Shown: positions 44,432 through 53,291 of the stretch, in pieces
Layout: each line of letters begins with the position of its first letter
Position numbering within the stretch: position 1 is the first letter of the stretch
NCBI GenBank assembly: GCA_008107755.1
Contig: VIRH01000083.1
Span: 1-61,107 of the forward strand
Reading direction: 5' to 3'
Length of the DNA: 61,107 bases
Source of the DNA: Rhodobacterales bacterium
GTDB taxonomy: Bacteria; Pseudomonadota; Alphaproteobacteria; Rhizobiales; Stappiaceae
Notes under the pieces: model-generated
What the model was told of the DNA's origin: nothing
Databases searched by the model: none
What the model saw: only the letters and a program-made list of their open reading frames with translations
Position numbers and translations under genes: made by a program

Positions 44432-45139
44432 TCAGAACTCCATGTGAAGGCCAAAAAGCCCCGGATCGAGGAGACTTTCAACATATTCGACCGGCGCTCC
44501 GTCACCGGTGCGCGTCAGCCGGCGAAGACGCAGCATCGGTTCGCCTGCGGCACGTCCCATGATCGCGGCATCTTCCGGCGAGAGCGCCGGCAGGACATTG
44601 GCCCATTCCTCGCCGGACACCGCGACAATCCCGCGGCTTTCCAGCGTCCGGGAGAGAGAACCTGCCTCAAGTCCGTCTGTCAGGATCTGGTCGAAATCCG
44701 GACGCCAGGGCACGCGTGCACGCTCCAGGGTGACAGCTGCGCCTGTTTCTTCACGGAAGCGGATACGATCGACGGCAAGAACATCCTCGCCTTCAAGTCC
44801 GGAGGGGGCGAGATCCATCGCCAGACGCGATATCTTGAGGATACGGGCGCCCATCGATACGCCCGCATCCGAAAGTGCCAGGCTCCAGCCACGCTCGTTG
44901 TCGATGACCGAACCGCCGAAGGTGACGAAAGATCCAAGACCGACCCGCTTGCGGATCAGGCCCTTGGTCGCGAGGATGGCGAGGCCCTTGCGAACACTGC
45001 TCCGGGAGACGGAAAAACGTTCCACGAGCGCGCTTTCGCTCGACAGGGCATCTCCGTCCTGCAGGACCCCCGACCGGATCTCGGCCTCCAGCAGGCGCGC
45101 AATCCGCTCAGGTTTGGTTTCAGGAAAAACCTCAGACAT
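44432..45139 (-). CDS. GntR-family regulator, UTRA/HutC type
   Basis: 235 residues: an N-terminal HTH (GDALSSESALVERFSVSRSS, then VRKGLAILATKGLIRKR) and a UTRA ligand domain (SGLEGEDVLAVDRIRFREET, ending EYVESLLDPGLFGLHMEF). HutC-type regulators bind the substrate or an early intermediate. It is the first gene of the operon it probably controls. ATG 45139 is chosen over one 12 codons upstream. Confidence 0.86.
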   Translation of the reverse strand: MSEVFPETKPERIARLLEAEIRSGVLQDGDALSSESALVERFSVSRSSVRKGLAILATKGLIRKRVGLGSFVTFGGSVIDNERGWSLALSDAGVSMGARILKISRLAMDLAPSGLEGEDVLAVDRIRFREETGAAVTLERARVPWRPDFDQILTDGLEAGSLSRTLESRGIVAVSGEEWANVLPALSPEDAAIMGRAAGEPMLRLRRLTRTGDGAPVEYVESLLDPGLFGLHMEF

Positions 45140-45581
45140 ACGCTCTCCATTCACCTTGAGATTAGACAGGTTCAAACAGGTATGTCACTAGCGTCGCCGA
45201 ATATTTCTGGCCTCGCGCCAATATTCGCAGGTATCGAGCTCCGAACCAAGGCCGACAAAGCTCCGCGCCCAATTCAGCGGAGCTTGGACAAATTTCTGAA
45301 TTCAAGTGCGGAAATGCAAATGTGCCGGTCGAGGAATGCTTTGTAAGGAAGGTATTTCAGGGCGCGGCTGATCATGCGTGCGATGCCTCGAAATCTGCGA
45401 TGTCCGTAGAGATGCCGTAAAATGAGACGCTGCGTGGCAGAGCCCACCAATCCACGCAGACCTTTGTTCGAGGTTTGCCAGATTTGCCATCAACCGTAAC
45501 AGAATGTTCGGATCGCAGGGGAACCTATCGTAACTCTGGCATCTACGCCTGGAAACCATCAACCTTCGTCTTCAACCTCGG
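45140..45581 (-). other. 442-bp gap with a start-less open stretch
   Basis: No gene could be assigned. On the minus strand one frame is open from about 45495 to 45277, roughly 70 codons without an ATG. It reads WQTSNKGLRGLVG, then LRHLYGHRRFRGIARMISRA and LPYKAFLDRHICI. The basic, regular composition suggests a gene remnant, but I do not recognise the family. The right part probably also holds the promoter of the GntR-led operon, near 45150-45230. Confidence 0.3.
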
Positions 45582-47894
45582 TCAAAGGAACATGGATTTG
45601 CGGATTATGGCGTGAACGCCCCAGTTGCCGTCGACGACCTGGGTAACGCCGAAATCGACGCCTGCGCTCATCAGCATGATCGCTTCGTCCTCGCTGAGCC
45701 CATGCGTGCTCATCAGGAACCTGCGGGTCTTGCGGAAGGCATCCTTCATGGCAAGATCGAGCGAGGACTTGGCATAGACTTCGCCCTGGCCCTTGGCGCC
45801 GAATTCGGCAAGATAGTTGGGATGGCTGAAACCGGTCAGCACCCATTCTTCAGGTGTTTCGATGAGTGGATAGGTGAGGTCCGAAAAGATGCCGCCCTTC
45901 TTGTGCACGATCACCGTCAGCCGTCCGGTCATGGAGCATTCGATGGCTGTCCCGGCAACCTCACCGTCCCCTTGAGAGGCGTGCGGATCGCCGATGGAGA
46001 GCAGGGCACCCGGCACGGAGACCGGCAGATAGACGGACGCGCCCTTGCCGAGCCGCCAGTTGTCGATATTGCCGCCAAAATAAGCCGGCGGCACGCTGTC
46101 AACCGGATCGGCTTCGCGCGGGGCGACCGCAATTACTCCGAAGTGGGGCCGGAGGGGAATACTGATATCTGAGAGCACCGGCGACAGTCTTTCGATCGTC
46201 GCCGGATCGACCGGCACACCCGGATAGTCATAGGTCTTGTGGCTGACACCGAAGGGATCTTTCTGCGGCGTCCAGCGGTAGGCATAATGCGCGCGGGCAA
46301 ATCCGCTGCCGTCGCCGTCCGGAAAGATCTCGTAGATGAAGATGTTTTCCCGCGGCTTCGGCTCCTGCAGCAGCTCGCCGTACTGGTAGCCCCACCAGGC
46401 GGCGACGGAGCTGCCGAAATAGCGTCCGTCGTAGTCAGGGTTGCCGCTCGGGCGCGGCACCATGTCGTCGATGCGCACTTCCAGAACGTCGCCCGGTTCG
46501 GCTTCGTTCACATAGATCGGCCCGGTGCAGACATGGACGCCAAAGCCCTCTCCGGCGCCGCGTCCGTAGATCGAGGCATCGATGGGGCCGGCGCCGCGCC
46601 GGTCCACGTTTTTCCTGTCCGCGTCCCAGTAGAAGACATCCTCGGCCGCCGCGTCGCCCTTGATGAAAAGCTCCGGATCGTCGGAGGAATGCTGGGTGAG
46701 CGTTTCCACCTCGACGGTATCGCCGGAGGAAATCTCGAGAACCGGGCGCAGCGAGCGACTGAAATACCCCCAGTGTACTGTTCTGGAATTCGCCGGCAGC
46801 ACGTGATGGGTGCCGTCGGTGTCGGGGATGTCGGCAAGCTCTGTCTCGTCCGCCTGCGCTCCGCCTATGGCACTGCGCTTCTTGGCCTTGCGGTCGGTGA
46901 GTGCCTTGACCGGCCAGCCGCGCTGCTCAGCGTTGGCCATTTCCATCAGGCTCTTCAAATGATTGGTTCTAAAGGCGCCGGGCGGAAGGCCGAAGCGTTC
47001 CTTGAACAGCCGGTTGAAATTGGCAGCATCAGTGAAACCGCAGCTGTAGGCGACCTCGGAAACGGGAATGCGCAGCTCGTCAGGGGCAACCAGGGCCATG
47101 CGCGCATGCTGCAGGCGGCGCTCCCTGAGATAATGCGTGAAGCTCTCGCCGTTCTGTTCGAAAAGCTTCTGAAGGTAGCGCTCGGAGATACCTTCCTGGC
47201 GGGCAATCCGGCCGGCGGAAAGATCCGCCTCCGCCACCCTGCGTTCGATGGCGAGCGTCAACCGGCTGAAAAGTGCTGCCTGACTGGCATTCGCGCTTGC
47301 ATCGGCCGTGGACGACGAAACAGAGACCACCACCGTCAGAAAGAGATCCGGGATCACCTGTTCGACCGACTGCCATTCCATGTCGTTCAGGCTGTCGAGC
47401 TCGGCTGCTGCCGCGCGCAGCGACTGAAGGAAGACGTTGCCGAACCCGCTCGCAGCCACGGTCACGGGGGCGGTCAGGGGAGACAGACCGAAACGTTGTC
47501 CGTGAAGCGCGGTTTCCGAAAGGCAGAAGACGGCAAGGTTCGTGTTCTGGTGAAGAACGACCTCCCATGCCTTGTCGACAGGCAGGACAACCGCCTCCCC
47601 TGGTGCGACCGGAAAGCCAGCGGTTTCCGCCGTCACGTCGATTGTTTCGTCGAGCGGCATCAGGACAAGAGGCAATCGGCCCTTGCGCGGGATCGGCGTC
47701 AGGGTTTGCGCCGTCGCGGTCAACTTGCCGAGCAGTACGCCCTCCGCCTGGCCGCGAATGAGTGCAGCTGCGAATTGATCGAAGTCCTGTCCGGGCGCAT
47801 CCGAGCGTAGAGAGAGGGCGGCAAGCACATCCCGCCAGGCATTGCCCCGCGTATCAAGCGGATAGGATTCGCTGATGAACTGCCTGATATTCAT
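45582..47894 (-). CDS. AraC-type regulator fused to acetamidase/formamidase
   Basis: A single uninterrupted frame of 770 residues. Residues 1-190 look like an AraC-associated sensing domain. Residues 210-310 are an AraC double HTH (DLSAGRIARQEGISERYLQK, then IPVSEVAYSCGFTDAANFNR, FGLPPGAFRT). After a basic linker of about 50 residues, residues 363-770 form a complete acetamidase/formamidase: TVHWGYFSR, AEPGDVLEVRIDD, SIGDPHASQGDGEVAGTAIE, NWGVHAIIRK. The second half closely resembles the 413-residue enzyme just upstream. Start ATG 47894; the frame is open to 47990. The fusion suggests a regulator that senses amide through an enzyme-derived domain, or an enzyme that reports on its own operon. 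Confidence 0.85.
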   Translation of the reverse strand: MNIRQFISESYPLDTRGNAWRDVLAALSLRSDAPGQDFDQFAAALIRGQAEGVLLGKLTATAQTLTPIPRKGRLPLVLMPLDETIDVTAETAGFPVAPGEAVVLPVDKAWEVVLHQNTNLAVFCLSETALHGQRFGLSPLTAPVTVAASGFGNVFLQSLRAAAAELDSLNDMEWQSVEQVIPDLFLTVVVSVSSSTADASANASQAALFSRLTLAIERRVAEADLSAGRIARQEGISERYLQKLFEQNGESFTHYLRERRLQHARMALVAPDELRIPVSEVAYSCGFTDAANFNRLFKERFGLPPGAFRTNHLKSLMEMANAEQRGWPVKALTDRKAKKRSAIGGAQADETELADIPDTDGTHHVLPANSRTVHWGYFSRSLRPVLEISSGDTVEVETLTQHSSDDPELFIKGDAAAEDVFYWDADRKNVDRRGAGPIDASIYGRGAGEGFGVHVCTGPIYVNEAEPGDVLEVRIDDMVPRPSGNPDYDGRYFGSSVAAWWGYQYGELLQEPKPRENIFIYEIFPDGDGSGFARAHYAYRWTPQKDPFGVSHKTYDYPGVPVDPATIERLSPVLSDISIPLRPHFGVIAVAPREADPVDSVPPAYFGGNIDNWRLGKGASVYLPVSVPGALLSIGDPHASQGDGEVAGTAIECSMTGRLTVIVHKKGGIFSDLTYPLIETPEEWVLTGFSHPNYLAEFGAKGQGEVYAKSSLDLAMKDAFRKTRRFLMSTHGLSEDEAIMLMSAGVDFGVTQVVDGNWGVHAIIRKSMFL

Positions 47895-47980
47895 GCCCTG
47901 ATCCAAGGTGCCCACCGGCGCATCAGATGCACCGGTCAATTTATATTGCACCTGCGAAGGGAGGAATGCCAGCCCCGTTC

Positions 47981-49222
47981 TCAATAGCATTTGAAGACGT
48001 TCTTGCGGATCGACCCGTGCACACCCCAGTTTGCATCGACCACCTGTGTGATGCCGAAGTCGGCGGCCACGGACATGAGAGAGATCGCCTCATCTTCGCT
48101 AAGGCCATGCACGGTCATGAGAAAGCGGCGCAGCTTCCGGAAGGCGTCGCGCATGGCGTTGTCGAGGCTGGAGCTTTTCAGGATCTCGTACTGGTGATCC
48201 GGACCGAGTTCGGCAAGATAGTTGGTGACGCTGAAACCGTAGACGGACCAGATGTCGTCATTTTCAAGAAGCGGGTGATTGAGCCCTTCCATCACGGTGC
48301 CGGGCAGATCCGCCTTCTTGTGCAGAATGAACTCGAATTCGCCGGTCAAGGAAATCTCGATGGCCGTGCCGCTGAGTTCGCTGTCGCCCTGGGAGGCATG
48401 CGCATCGCCGACCGAGAAAAGCGCGCCTGGAACAGCGACCGGATAGAACATCCGCGCGCCCTTCGCGATCCGCCAGTCGTCCATGTTGCCACCGGTGTAG
48501 CTCGGCGGAATGGTGCTGACGAAATCTGCTTCCTCCGGCGCCACGCCCATGGTGCCGAAATGAAGCCGGGCCGGAACCTTGACGCCGGAAAGGATGCCCT
48601 CCTTCTTCTCGATCGTCTCGTGATCGACCCGAACGCCGGGATAGTCGATGGTCGGATGTTCGATACCATCCGGATCGGTCTGCGGTGTCCAGAGATAGGA
48701 ATAGACTGCGGAGACCGTGGTCGGCTCGTTCATGTCCAGCTCATAGATCGTTACGACCTCGCGCGGCTTTGGCTCCTCCAGATAGTCATTGTACTGGAAG
48801 CCCCAGTTGGCAGACGGGTTGGAGCCGAAGAACCGTCCTTTATACTCCGGGTTGGCGCTTGGGCGCGGATAGGCATCGATGATGCGAACTTCCAGAACGT
48901 CTCCCGGTTCGGCGCCTTCGATCTCGACGGGACCGGTCAGCAGGTGGACGCCAAGGCCTTCGCCGGAGCCATGCTGATACGGTCCATCTTCCGGGCCCGC
49001 CCCGCGGCGCTTGATTGTCTTTTCCTCGGCGGTCCAGTGGAAGATCTCTTCGGCGGCGGCGTCACCCGCAATCATGCGGGCATGATCGTCGTTGGCATGG
49101 TGGGTGATCGTCTCGATCGTGACCCGGTCGCCGGACTTGATGGTCAGTTGCGGCTTGAGCATTTTGCTGAAATAGCCCCAGTGAACGGTTTCAGCGGTTG
49201 CAGGTAGAGTATGATGGGCCAT
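47981..49222 (-). CDS. Acetamidase/formamidase family protein
   Basis: A 413-residue cytosolic amidohydrolase that releases ammonia from short amides such as formamide or acetamide. Motifs are TVHWGYFSKMLKP, GEGLGVHLLTGPVEIEG, AEPGDVLEVRIIDAYPRPS, GNMDDWRIAKGARMF, SVGDAHASQGDSELSGTAIE and VVDANWGVHGSIRK. It lies 84 bp after the transporter gene and just before the AraC-acetamidase fusion, in the same direction. By eye about half of its residues recur in the fused copy. Confidence 0.9.
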   Translation of the reverse strand: MAHHTLPATAETVHWGYFSKMLKPQLTIKSGDRVTIETITHHANDDHARMIAGDAAAEEIFHWTAEEKTIKRRGAGPEDGPYQHGSGEGLGVHLLTGPVEIEGAEPGDVLEVRIIDAYPRPSANPEYKGRFFGSNPSANWGFQYNDYLEEPKPREVVTIYELDMNEPTTVSAVYSYLWTPQTDPDGIEHPTIDYPGVRVDHETIEKKEGILSGVKVPARLHFGTMGVAPEEADFVSTIPPSYTGGNMDDWRIAKGARMFYPVAVPGALFSVGDAHASQGDSELSGTAIEISLTGEFEFILHKKADLPGTVMEGLNHPLLENDDIWSVYGFSVTNYLAELGPDHQYEILKSSSLDNAMRDAFRKLRRFLMTVHGLSEDEAISLMSVAADFGITQVVDANWGVHGSIRKNVFKCY

Positions 49223-49306
49223 CAGGGTCTCCGATCGTCAGGTAATGGTCGTCTTGCAGGCTGCAAAGGCGCTGCCTGTGGGGTGTTGTTGTCGCGCGGT
49301 TCGTGG

Positions 49307-50905
49307 TCAGACGAGTTCCGCGTCTTCCTTCATGATCTGCAGGAACTGCCGCGTGCGCGGGTTGGATGGTTCGCTGAGCATCTTGTCGGCCGGTCCCTGT
49401 TCGACGATGGAGCCGTCCGCAAGAAAGATCGCCCGGTCCGCCACGTCCTTGGCAAAGCTGATCTGGTGGGTTGAAATCAGCATGGTGAGCCCGTCCTCGA
49501 CGGCCAGCCGGCGGATAACCTCCAGCACTTCGTTGACGAGTTCCGGGTCGAGCGCCGACGTCGGCTCGTCGAGCAGCAGCACCGCCGGATTGGGCGCCAG
49601 CGCGCGCGCAATCGCCACCCGCTGCTGCTGGCCACCGGACATGTGCCTCGGCAGCGCATCCGCCCGGTGGGTCAGCCCAACCCGCTCCAGAAGCTCGTCC
49701 GCCCTGCGGTCGGCTTCCTTCTGCGAAGCGTTCTGCACCCAGCGCAGCGGGCCGGCGATGTTCTCGCGGGCACTCAGGTGACCGAAGAGATTGAAGTTCT
49801 GGAACACCATGCCGACCCTGACGGCGGCGCGTGCGTTGGCAATGGCTGCCGGTGTCAGTTTCAGTCCGTTTTCATCGACCCCAAGCTGACGCCCGAGAGT
49901 ACGGATCGTGCCGCTCTCCCAGGATTCCAAGCGGTTGATGCAGCGCAGCAGAGTACTCTTGCCAGATCCGCTTGGTCCGAGAAGCGCCACAACCTCGCCA
50001 AGGCGAACGGTCAGGTCGAGACCGTCCAGCACCTTGCGTCCGTCATAGCTTTTGGTCAGGTTCTCTATCTCGACAGCCGGCCGACTGGCGGCGATTGCCT
50101 GGGCACGCTTGCGTCTGTCGAGAGGCGCGATCGCCTTGCGCGAGGCGGGCGGCAGCGGCGTTGCCGTTGCGTCTTCTTCCTCCGCAGCCTCTGCCTCCAC
50201 AGGAAGCGGCGTGCGATACCAGGGCAGAAGCCGCGCAAACCGCGCCTTCGGGTCCGGGTGATCCAGATCCAGCATGATCTCCACGACAATCTGGATAATC
50301 GCGATACTGCCGGCGAGAACCAGATACATCAGCCCGGAGGCGAAGAAGATCGAGAAGAAATCGAAGGTCGCAGAGGCGAGCTGCGTGCTGCGCAGGGTCA
50401 GTTCCTGAACGGAGACGACCGAGGCGAGCGAAGAGTTCTTGAGAGCGCTGACGGCCTCGTTACCGAGCGCGGGTACCATCGTGCGGAACGCCTGGGGAAC
50501 GACGATGCGGATCATGGTGACAGTGGGCGTCATGCCGAGTGCCTGTCCGGCACTGACCTGCCCCCGGTCGACTGCAATGATGTTCGCCCTGATGATTTCG
50601 GCGATGAAGGGCGCCTCGTTGAGCGCCAGTGCGAGGCTTGCCGCCTCCAGAGCCGTCAACTTGATGCCGATCATCGGCAGTGCGTTGTAGCAGAAGATCA
50701 TCTGCAGGATCAGCGGCGTGCCACGAAAGATCACCGCATAGATACGTGCGAAGACGGACAGGGCGCGGAACCGGCTCAATTGCATGCCGGCAAGAACAAT
50801 CCCCAGAATGCCCCCGCCCAGAAGGCCGAAGAAGGTGATCAGGACCGTATAGACGATTCCGGTGACCAGATATGGCTGGCTGAGATAATGAAAGAAGAGA
50901 TCCAT
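49307..50905 (-). CDS. Amino-acid-type ABC transporter with permease and ATPase fused
   Basis: 532 residues. The N-terminal part (about 1-225) is a HisM/GlnP-type permease with MIFCYNALPMIGIKLTALEA and EIIRANIIAVDRGQVSAGQA leading to LGMTPTVTMIRIVVPQAFRT. A linker with Ala/Glu-rich sequence follows. The C-terminal part (about 275-532) is a GlnQ-type ATPase: GPSGSGKSTLLRCINRLE, MSGGQQQRVAIARAL, LLLDEPTSALDPELV. Fused one-chain transporters like this work with a separate binding protein, encoded next door. Cargo may be an amino acid amide or a related amide. Confidence 0.9.
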   Translation of the reverse strand: MDLFFHYLSQPYLVTGIVYTVLITFFGLLGGGILGIVLAGMQLSRFRALSVFARIYAVIFRGTPLILQMIFCYNALPMIGIKLTALEAASLALALNEAPFIAEIIRANIIAVDRGQVSAGQALGMTPTVTMIRIVVPQAFRTMVPALGNEAVSALKNSSLASVVSVQELTLRSTQLASATFDFFSIFFASGLMYLVLAGSIAIIQIVVEIMLDLDHPDPKARFARLLPWYRTPLPVEAEAAEEEDATATPLPPASRKAIAPLDRRKRAQAIAASRPAVEIENLTKSYDGRKVLDGLDLTVRLGEVVALLGPSGSGKSTLLRCINRLESWESGTIRTLGRQLGVDENGLKLTPAAIANARAAVRVGMVFQNFNLFGHLSARENIAGPLRWVQNASQKEADRRADELLERVGLTHRADALPRHMSGGQQQRVAIARALAPNPAVLLLDEPTSALDPELVNEVLEVIRRLAVEDGLTMLISTHQISFAKDVADRAIFLADGSIVEQGPADKMLSEPSNPRTRQFLQIMKEDAELV

Positions 50906-50934
50906 GAAAACCTGCGCTCGGTTCTGGAAAGGCT

Positions 50935-50966
50935 GAGCGGTCCGGAAAGGCTGCGCCGGACCGCTC
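50935..50966. terminator. Hairpin after the binding-protein gene of the amide locus
   Basis: GAGCGGTCCGG (50935-50945) and CCGGACCGCTC (50956-50966) form a perfect 11-bp stem with a 10-nt loop in the 78-bp gap between binding protein and transporter. On the minus strand no T-tract follows, so stabilisation or partial attenuation is likely. Confidence 0.6.
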
Positions 50967-50983
50967 TTTTCGCGAAGTCTGGA

Positions 50984-51910
50984 TTACTCGGCGAGAACCA
51001 GCTTCGGCGTTTCGAGCTGATCTTCCGGCAGGTTCCACTTCTTCATCAGTTCGACCTGGAGACCGGATTTCTGGATTTCGGTAAGGGCCGCCATGACGGC
51101 GTCGCGGAATTCGACGTTATTGCGCGGAACCGCGATGCCGACGGAATAGGGCAAGGTGACCGCCGTCGCCTTTTCCAGCTTGTCCGGATAGGCCTCCACG
51201 GCACCATCGACGGTGTTCACGTCGTTGATGTAGGTGTCCGCGCGCCCCGAAAGGATCGCCTGGATGCAGTTGGCGTTGTTGTCGTAAAGCTGGATTTCCG
51301 GAGCCGGCTTGCCGATCTTTTCGCATTCCGCCGCGAGCGCCTCGATGAGCGGCACTTCCACATAGCCGGTGTTTTCAGCTGCGACGGCCCCGCAAAGGGA
51401 CGTGTTGATGCCATCGATCCCCTTCGGATTGCCCTTGGCGACCAGAACGCCGTCGTACACCTTCAGATAGGTGATGAAGTCGGCGGCTTTCGCCCGGTCG
51501 ACCGTGGCGTAGATGTCCGAGATCACGATGTCGGCCTGACCGGCCTGCAGCGTCGTCAGAAGTGCGGCGAAGGTCACCGCCTTGTAGGTCAGATCGAAGC
51601 CGAGGCAGTCGCCGATCGCTTCCCCGAGATCGATGTCGAAGCCGATATACTTCGTCGGATCCTCGGGATCGATCGCCTCATAGCCGGGCGTATGCGGGTT
51701 CACTGCGTTGACGAGGGTTTTTCCCTTCAGGTCCGGATACTTTGCCTGCAGATCGGCACAGGCCGCCGGAACGGCGGTCTCAGCCTGGGCCGATGTCGTT
51801 GCCGTGACAACGGATCCGCAGAAAGCCGCCGCAATCATGCTGGCTGCAAAGACCGTGCTTGCTGCAGACCTTTTCATCGATAGAGAATTGTTTGTCCCGG
51901 TAATCTTCAT
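50984..51910 (-). CDS. Polar-amino-acid-type ABC substrate-binding protein
   Basis: 308 residues with a long signal peptide (core VFAASMIAAAFCGSVVTATT, cleaved near AQAET). The SBP class-3 fold shows IGFDIDLGEAIGDCLGFDLT, TTLQAGQADIVISDIYATVD and SGRADTYINDVNTVDGAV. Four cysteines in the mature part may form disulphides. ATG 51910 has GGAG upstream; an internal ATG at 51877 is possible. It is the first gene of the amide operon. Confidence 0.88.
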   Translation of the reverse strand: MKITGTNNSLSMKRSAASTVFAASMIAAAFCGSVVTATTSAQAETAVPAACADLQAKYPDLKGKTLVNAVNPHTPGYEAIDPEDPTKYIGFDIDLGEAIGDCLGFDLTYKAVTFAALLTTLQAGQADIVISDIYATVDRAKAADFITYLKVYDGVLVAKGNPKGIDGINTSLCGAVAAENTGYVEVPLIEALAAECEKIGKPAPEIQLYDNNANCIQAILSGRADTYINDVNTVDGAVEAYPDKLEKATAVTLPYSVGIAVPRNNVEFRDAVMAALTEIQKSGLQVELMKKWNLPEDQLETPKLVLAE

Positions 51911-52129
51911 TTTCCGCTCCGTTGGCTGGGTGGAAAGCTGTTGCCTAAATTTGACACCCGGAGCGTAAAGTCGGTTCTGGATTCCAGTGTTGTCTTCAAC
52001 CGCACTTATTATTGTAAAATACTGGTCTGGATTTCAGTAGTAGTTCAATGTTGATCAAATAAAACGCAGAACATGCACAGAAATTAATCAATTGACTGTT
52101 TTTTGAGGGTTTCCTGAGAACCAAATTAA
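51911..52129. other. A/T-rich promoter region of the amide operon
   Basis: No gene. A strongly A/T-rich stretch (about 51990-52130) lies upstream of the binding-protein gene and is the likely site of its promoter and of AraC-type operators. No clear repeat stood out by eye. Confidence 0.4.
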
Positions 52130-52460
52130 TCTTCGAGGCACTGGACGACATCATCCCGTGAAAGGTCAAATGCAGTCGGGTTGCGTACGCAGGCTTTGCC
52201 GGTGTGCAGATCGTTTTCGGCCATGGTCATCACGTCGATCAGGGCGCGTTGACGGATGCCGAACGTCCGTTGCGGGCGTCTGAGAGCCCATCGTTGGAGA
52301 GGTTTATGATGCCGGCTTGCGCCTTGTGCGAAACCTGCAATAGCTCAAACCTTGAACGCCGCGTAGACGGGATTCAACGTTTTCAAGCCGCACCTACGCT
52401 ACCGTGATCAGCCTGAATGACATTGTCGAGGTTTTGGACCCGCTGATGCGGAGCTTCCAT
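52130..52460 (-). pseudogene. Decayed transposase fragment, possibly IS6-like
   Basis: On the minus strand, RVQNLDNVIQADHG near 52440-52400 resembles the DDE-domain end of IS6-family transposases (LNN-IE-DH). It is cut by a stop after 25 codons. In another frame FELLQVSHKAQAGIINL resembles the family's C-terminal segment. Frames are broken and no terminal inverted repeats were found. Confidence 0.35.
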
Positions 52461-52738
52461 GGGACATTCTCGTTCAGCCTTAAGCGCGGAAATGGCGGCT
52501 TATAAATTCAACGGAGATGTGCAGAGATGGGGGCGGCAAACCTGTCGGCCCGCAATGCGCGGCCTCAAAAAAAATCGGTGCGCGGCTAGTGGGGGTAGCC
52601 GGCACCGCAGTTCTATCGCTGGCAGACTCGAACGGTCCGCCTTTCTGGTAGTTCGTCGTCCCGATGGACCTGTTCCCGAGAGCCGCGTGCGGGGGGGGCA
52701 TGCTCTCCGGTTGACGGCTACCGCACGCCGGCTCGGGG
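52461..52738. other. Non-coding stretch
   Basis: No protein feature is recognised in this 278-bp gap. It holds short G runs and A runs (for example near 52567 and 52690), and open frames on both strands look like chance. Confidence 0.35.
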
Positions 52739-53290
52739 TTAATCCGGGCCGGTCTCGACAAGTCTGAGATAGCTTGTCAGTTTGGAACTGAGCTCTTTCT
52801 CGGACAATCCTAGGGTATGTGCTGCTAGACTTCGATTGCCGCTGAAATAGGATAGCGTGCGGATCACCAACTGGCGCTCCGTCTCCTCAAGGGTGGTGCC
52901 GACCAGTTGTTCTACAACCGTGTGCGTCGTCCGGATCGAAGCTTCACGCTCGCTTTTGAATATCAGTGCGATGATATGTTCCATCGTGCGCGCGCGATCG
53001 GTGGTCATCAAGAAGTTGGTTGACTGGTATTCGGTCTCGCTGAGCACATAGTAGCCGGATTCGGCCATGAACGAGATCCTCATCGTGCGGCCTTTCGGAA
53101 GCATGATGAAGAGGAAAGACTCCAGTTCGCTGGTTACGACATCAAGCCGGCAATCTTCGCTTTCATAGGACGTCAGATCTGCGGCCAGAGAGAGTATTTT
53201 ATCTCGAGCCATTTCCTCCCGGGATACACCTTCGGGAGATCCATGCCCAATCGGTCTGCGGCGGCCGAAAACGACTTTGGGTCGCTTCAT
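52739..53290 (-). CDS. Fis-type helix-turn-helix protein of unknown role
   Basis: 183 residues. The C-terminal 45 residues form a Fis/HTH_8 motif (ETERQLVIRTLSYFSGNRSL, then AAHTLGLSEKELSSKLTSYL). The first 135 residues are an unrecognised domain with LDVVTSELESFLFIMLP and VLSETEYQSTNFLMTTDRAR. It lacks an AAA+ or receiver domain, so it is not a standard NtrC-type activator. It starts 1 bp after a small membrane-protein gene, so the two are co-transcribed. Confidence 0.65.
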   Translation of the reverse strand: MKRPKVVFGRRRPIGHGSPEGVSREEMARDKILSLAADLTSYESEDCRLDVVTSELESFLFIMLPKGRTMRISFMAESGYYVLSETEYQSTNFLMTTDRARTMEHIIALIFKSEREASIRTTHTVVEQLVGTTLEETERQLVIRTLSYFSGNRSLAAHTLGLSEKELSSKLTSYLRLVETGPD

Positions 53291-53291
53291 T

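Noticed and set aside
46239..49207. Two plus-strand frames opposite the acetamidase genes (523 and 426 codons)
   Set aside because: Both are exact antisense of well-supported enzymes and carry no recognisable motifs.
49643..51883. 746-codon open frame on the plus strand across the amide ABC genes
   Set aside because: Antisense of the fused transporter and binding protein; composition is Arg/Asp/His-rich and shadow-like.
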